Assembly (NCBI RefSeq): GCF_002831685.1
Contig: NZ_CP025119.1
Span: 283,001-347,000, forward strand
Source of the DNA: Polaribacter sp. ALD11
GTDB taxonomy: Bacteria > Bacteroidota > Bacteroidia > Flavobacteriales > Flavobacteriaceae
Length of the DNA: 64,000 nt
Reading direction: 5' to 3'
Part shown: in pieces, positions 61,349 through 64,000 of the stretch
How the letters are laid out: every line of letters starts with the position of its first letter
Numbering within the stretch: the stretch's first letter is position 1
The notes under the pieces: generated by a model
Seen by the model: only the letters and a program-made list of their open reading frames with translations
Told to the model about the DNA's origin: nothing
Database searches by the model: none
Program-made: the position numbers and the translations under genes

Positions 61349-61486
61349 TTAATAAATTTCTTTCATAAAATATTTCCAAGAAATACTTCTGCCTTCATCT
61401 AAATCCTTAATTCCTTGCTCTATTTCATCTTTTTGAGATTGAGTTAGTTCATCCCAAAAATCAATTTTTTCTATTTTCTTAGTCAT
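61349..61486 (-). CDS. Small antitoxin-like protein, upstream copy (45 residues)
   Basis: A small gene. The 45-residue product begins MTKKIEKIDFWDELTQSQKD, has an acidic middle (IKDLDEGRS) and ends SWKYFMKEIY. The order WDEL, SQK, EI, DEGR, SW, M-KE-Y resembles the C-terminal part of antitoxins that partner RelE-type toxins in Bacteroidetes. It starts 18 bases beyond the tex stop and ends 35 bases before the RelA/SpoT-domain gene, in the usual antitoxin-toxin order. A promoter TTG (61522-61520), 21 bases, TATCTTTA (61498-61491) lies inside the tex 3' end; transcription would start close to the ATG. Confidence 0.68.
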   Translation of the reverse strand: MTKKIEKIDFWDELTQSQKDEIEQGIKDLDEGRSISWKYFMKEIY

Positions 61487-61500
61487 TTTATAAAGATAAG

Positions 61501-61559
61501 AATTTTACTTCACCAAAGCCAATTGAATTCTCTTTCTAACCACATCAACCTCTAATACT
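61501..61559. repeat. 59-bp direct repeat, in-place copy at the tex 3' end
   Basis: The native copy of the repeat at 60122-60180. It encodes the end of Tex and at the same time holds the -33 part of a promoter for the small gene at 61349-61486. Confidence 0.85.
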
Positions 61560-63628
61560 TTTACAGTAATTTGTTGTTGTAAAGTAACAATTGCGTTTAC
61601 ATCTTTTACAAACGTATCAGACAGATTAGAAACATGAATTAAGCCACTTTCCTTAATTCCGATATCTACAAAACAACCAAAATTAGTAATGTTATTTACA
61701 ATTCCGGGTAAAGTTTGTCCGCTTATTAAATCTGTAATTGTTTTAATATTCTGATCAAAAGAAAACATCTTCGCTTTTGCTCTTGGGTCAACTCCAGGTT
61801 TTTCTAATTCTTTAATAATATCTTCTAGCGTAGGTAGACCAAACGTTTCAGAAATGTAGTTTTTCAAATTTATTTGTTGAAGAACTTCTTTGTTGCCAAT
61901 AAAATCTGCAACTTTATTTTTATGGTCTTTCGCCATTTTATCAACCAAAGCATAACTTTCTGGATGCACGCCAGAATCATCTAACGGATTCTTCGCATTT
62001 TTAATACGTAAAAAACCAGCAGCTTGTTCAAAGGCTTTTCCGCCCAAACGCGGCACTTTTTTAATGGCAGTTCTAGAGGTAAAAGAACCGTTTTCATTTC
62101 GATAATTCACTATATTTTCTGCAATTTTTGGTCCAATTCCAGAAACATAACTCAATAAAGATTCACTTGCTGTATTTATGTTTACACCAACCGTATTTAC
62201 ACAGCTTTCTACAACGGTATCTAAAGATTTTTTCAGTTTAGTTTGATCTACATCATGCTGATATTGGCCAACCCCAATCGATTTTGCATCAATCTTTACC
62301 AATTCTGCCAATGGATCTGCCAATCTTCTTCCAATAGAAACAGAACCACGAACAGTAACATCATAATTAGGAAATTCATCTCGTGCAATTTTAGAAGCCG
62401 AATAAATAGATGCGCCAGCTTCACTCACCACAAAAACTTCAACATCATTTTTAAACTGAATTTTCTTTACTAACTGTTCGGTTTCTCTTGATGCTGTTCC
62501 GTTTCCAATAGCAATGGCTTCAATTTTATAAGCATCAACTAAAGAACTAATTTTTTTAATGGCTTCTATAGATTGATTTTGTGGCGCATGCGGATAAATA
62601 TTCTCGTTATGGACTAAATCTCCTTGTTCATTTAAACAAACCACTTTACAACCAGATCTAAAACCAGGGTCGATTGCTAAAATTCTTTTTTCACCTAAAG
62701 GAGCGCCTAATAATAATTGTTGTAAGTTTTTTGCAAAAACAGTAATTGCAGCTTCATCCGCTTTTTCTTTTGCAATAGACATTGCTTCGTTAGATAACGA
62801 AGGAAATAGCAAACGTTTATAAGCATCTGCAATTGCCAATTGGAGTTGTTCTGAACATTCGTTTTGAGAACGAATAATCCGCTCTTCCATTTTTTGAAGT
62901 GCTCTTTCTTTGTCAATTTCTATTTTAACACGAATAAAACCTTCGTTTTCTGCTCTTAAAATAGCTAATAATCTGTGTGATGGAATTTTACTTAAAGATT
63001 CGTTCCAATCAAAATAATCTTTAAATTTTTGCGCTTTCTCATCATCAGCTTTTGCTTTAATAATTTTAGATGAAATTGTTGAATGACGTTCTAATTCTCG
63101 TCTTAAATTAGTTCTAATATCTGTACGTTCATTAATCCATTCTGCAATTATAAAACGAGCACCTTCTAAAGCATCTTCAATGGTTTCAACTTCGTTGGAT
63201 GTGTATTTAGAAGCTGTATGTTCTAAGTCGTTTACTCGTTGACTCATTATCATTTTTGCCAACGGTTCTAAGCCTTGTAAACGTGCAGTTTCTGCTTTGG
63301 TTTTACGCTTTTTCTTAAAAGGTAAATACAAATCTTCAAGAGCAATTAAATGGCTAGCAGTCGTTACTTTCTGTGCTAATTCGGTTGTTAAAACATTTTG
63401 TTCTTCTAAAGCTTTTAAAATAGCTTTTTTACGTTTTTCTAAGACTTCAAAAACTTCTTTAAATTTAACGATTTCTCCAATTTCTACTTCATCTAAATTA
63501 CCTGTCATTTCTTTTCGATATCTAGATATAAAAGGAATTGTAGCATCTTCATTTAATAAAGAAATAGTATTTTCTACAGATTTAGATGAAAGTTGTGTTT
63601 GCTGAATTATATATTGAAGGATTTGCAT
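61505..63628 (-). CDS. tex: Tex-family RNA-binding transcription accessory protein
   Basis: A 707-residue conserved nucleic-acid-binding protein. The N-terminal Tex domain includes ATIPFISRYRKEMTGNLDE. An RNase H-like YqgF fold follows (ILAIDPGFRSGCKVVCL through EAIAIGNGTASRETEQLV), then helix-hairpin-helix motifs (LLSYVSGIGPKIAENIVNYRNENG) and a C-terminal S1 domain (LPGIVNNITNFGCFVDIGIKESGLIHVS). The whole is intact and ends in the 59-bp segment that is duplicated at 60122-60180. It may be translated together with the small gene that starts 18 bases downstream. Confidence 0.96.
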   Translation of the reverse strand: MQILQYIIQQTQLSSKSVENTISLLNEDATIPFISRYRKEMTGNLDEVEIGEIVKFKEVFEVLEKRKKAILKALEEQNVLTTELAQKVTTASHLIALEDLYLPFKKKRKTKAETARLQGLEPLAKMIMSQRVNDLEHTASKYTSNEVETIEDALEGARFIIAEWINERTDIRTNLRRELERHSTISSKIIKAKADDEKAQKFKDYFDWNESLSKIPSHRLLAILRAENEGFIRVKIEIDKERALQKMEERIIRSQNECSEQLQLAIADAYKRLLFPSLSNEAMSIAKEKADEAAITVFAKNLQQLLLGAPLGEKRILAIDPGFRSGCKVVCLNEQGDLVHNENIYPHAPQNQSIEAIKKISSLVDAYKIEAIAIGNGTASRETEQLVKKIQFKNDVEVFVVSEAGASIYSASKIARDEFPNYDVTVRGSVSIGRRLADPLAELVKIDAKSIGVGQYQHDVDQTKLKKSLDTVVESCVNTVGVNINTASESLLSYVSGIGPKIAENIVNYRNENGSFTSRTAIKKVPRLGGKAFEQAAGFLRIKNAKNPLDDSGVHPESYALVDKMAKDHKNKVADFIGNKEVLQQINLKNYISETFGLPTLEDIIKELEKPGVDPRAKAKMFSFDQNIKTITDLISGQTLPGIVNNITNFGCFVDIGIKESGLIHVSNLSDTFVKDVNAIVTLQQQITVKVLEVDVVRKRIQLALVK

Positions 63629-63654
63629 TTTTCCGATTGAATTTTGAGGAATAA

Positions 63655-63685
63655 AAAAACCTCATAAAAATGAATTTATGAGGTT
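63655..63685 (-). terminator. Terminator of the acetyltransferase gene
   Basis: AACCTCATAAA pairs with TTTATGAGGTT, preceded by an A run on the plus strand that serves as the minus-strand U tract. Confidence 0.8.
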
Positions 63686-63711
63686 GTAAATATAGTTTTT
63701 AAATTGAATTT

Positions 63712-64000
63712 TTACACAATTACTTTTTCAAAAGCTAATCTCTTGGCGTTGTAATTGGTATAAATAATTCCACAATATTTGTAGCCTAATTTTTTTAGTA
63801 AAGATTGCATTCCTGTATTTTCTTCATGCGTATCAATCTTTAAGCTTTTAATCTTTTTTTCTAGTAATTGTAAATGAAATTCATGAAACATAAAAGTAGC
63901 CAAACCAAATTTTCGAAACTCCTTTTTAATAGCCATTCTATGAATTACTCCGTAAACTTCAGTTTCATCAACAATCCAATTTCCTTCAATAACTTTATAT
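63712..64000 (-). CDS. GNAT-family acetyltransferase, C-terminal fragment (cut by window end)
   Basis: The gene runs beyond the end of the window. The visible 96 residues hold the second half of a GNAT fold: VYGVIHRMAIKKEFRKFGLATFMF, with R-x-x-G-x-A of acetyl-CoA motif A, then a helix, LKIDTHEENTGMQSLLKKLGYKYCG (motif B) and a final strand. The ATG at 63936 lies inside the domain and is not the start, since the frame stays open to 64000. The substrate is unknown. Confidence 0.85.
   Translation of the reverse strand, partial: YKVIEGNWIVDETEVYGVIHRMAIKKEFRKFGLATFMFHEFHLQLLEKKIKSLKIDTHEENTGMQSLLKKLGYKYCGIIYTNYNAKRLAFEKVIV

Noticed and set aside
1..64000. CRISPR array, prophage or complete transposon
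   Set aside because: No regular spaced repeats, no cas, phage structural, integrase or transposase genes were seen in any frame.

Overview
The window reads as chromosome of a marine-type Flavobacteriaceae (Bacteroidetes), perhaps near Polaribacter or Tenacibaculum. The base composition is strongly AT-rich. Several genes have the Bacteroidetes promoter element TAnnTTTG. There are two secreted proteins with type IX secretion C-terminal tails, a GIN-domain (DUF2807) protein, and the usual Bacteroidetes neighbours serC-serA-DUF1015-yggS. Genus-level placement is a guess. No rRNA, tRNA, CRISPR array or recognisable transposase gene was seen.

Layout. 1-6 kb: tail of a sensor kinase and its OmpR-type regulator, a Sua5/YrdC protein, a glycosyltransferase, a PixA/AidA-family protein, an orphan HsdR-N nuclease-like protein, and a P-loop kinase abutting holA. 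6-9 kb: an acyl-CoA synthetase, a GC-rich candidate structured RNA and a secreted pentapeptide-repeat protein. 9-20 kb: a two-component pair with a sigma54 activator, divergent from a MacA-like adaptor, an ATPase and two tandem FtsX-type permeases. A three-half-site UAS and a possible sigma54 promoter lie between the two arms. 20-34 kb: a ThrE-like exporter, purL, two tandem secreted endonuclease I proteins, an RsmB-like methyltransferase, recG, and an ECF sigma/anti-sigma pair. 34-43 kb: an exonuclease/GIY-YIG fusion, yggS, DUF1015, serA, serC, a LuxC-like reductase facing a ferredoxin, and ychF. 44-50 kb: a DoxX/DsrE/DoxDA membrane sulfur-redox operon, a lipoprotein, a cysteine-cluster protein and an oxidoreductase, then an orphan 60-residue ORF behind a palindrome-covered promoter. 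50-60 kb: a YdjM-like protein, an SDR protein, gcvT, a secreted aminopeptidase P with two coupled genes, a sterol-desaturase-family protein and topB. Dispersed repeats lie in the gaps.

The most unusual locus is at 59.9-61.6 kb. A stand-alone RelA/SpoT synthetase-domain protein with intact catalytic motifs lies downstream of tex. It sits between two unlisted homologous small genes (47 and 45 codons) that resemble the toxin-binding end of Bacteroidetes antitoxins. A perfect 59-bp copy of the tex 3' end lies beside each small gene, and in both places it can supply a promoter. This looks like a toxSAS-type toxin/antitoxin cassette integrated or recombined at the tex 3' end. The sequence supports the architecture directly; the toxin role is inferred.

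Gene functions rest on motif recognition by eye. Promoters and operators are matches to consensus, not mapped sites.
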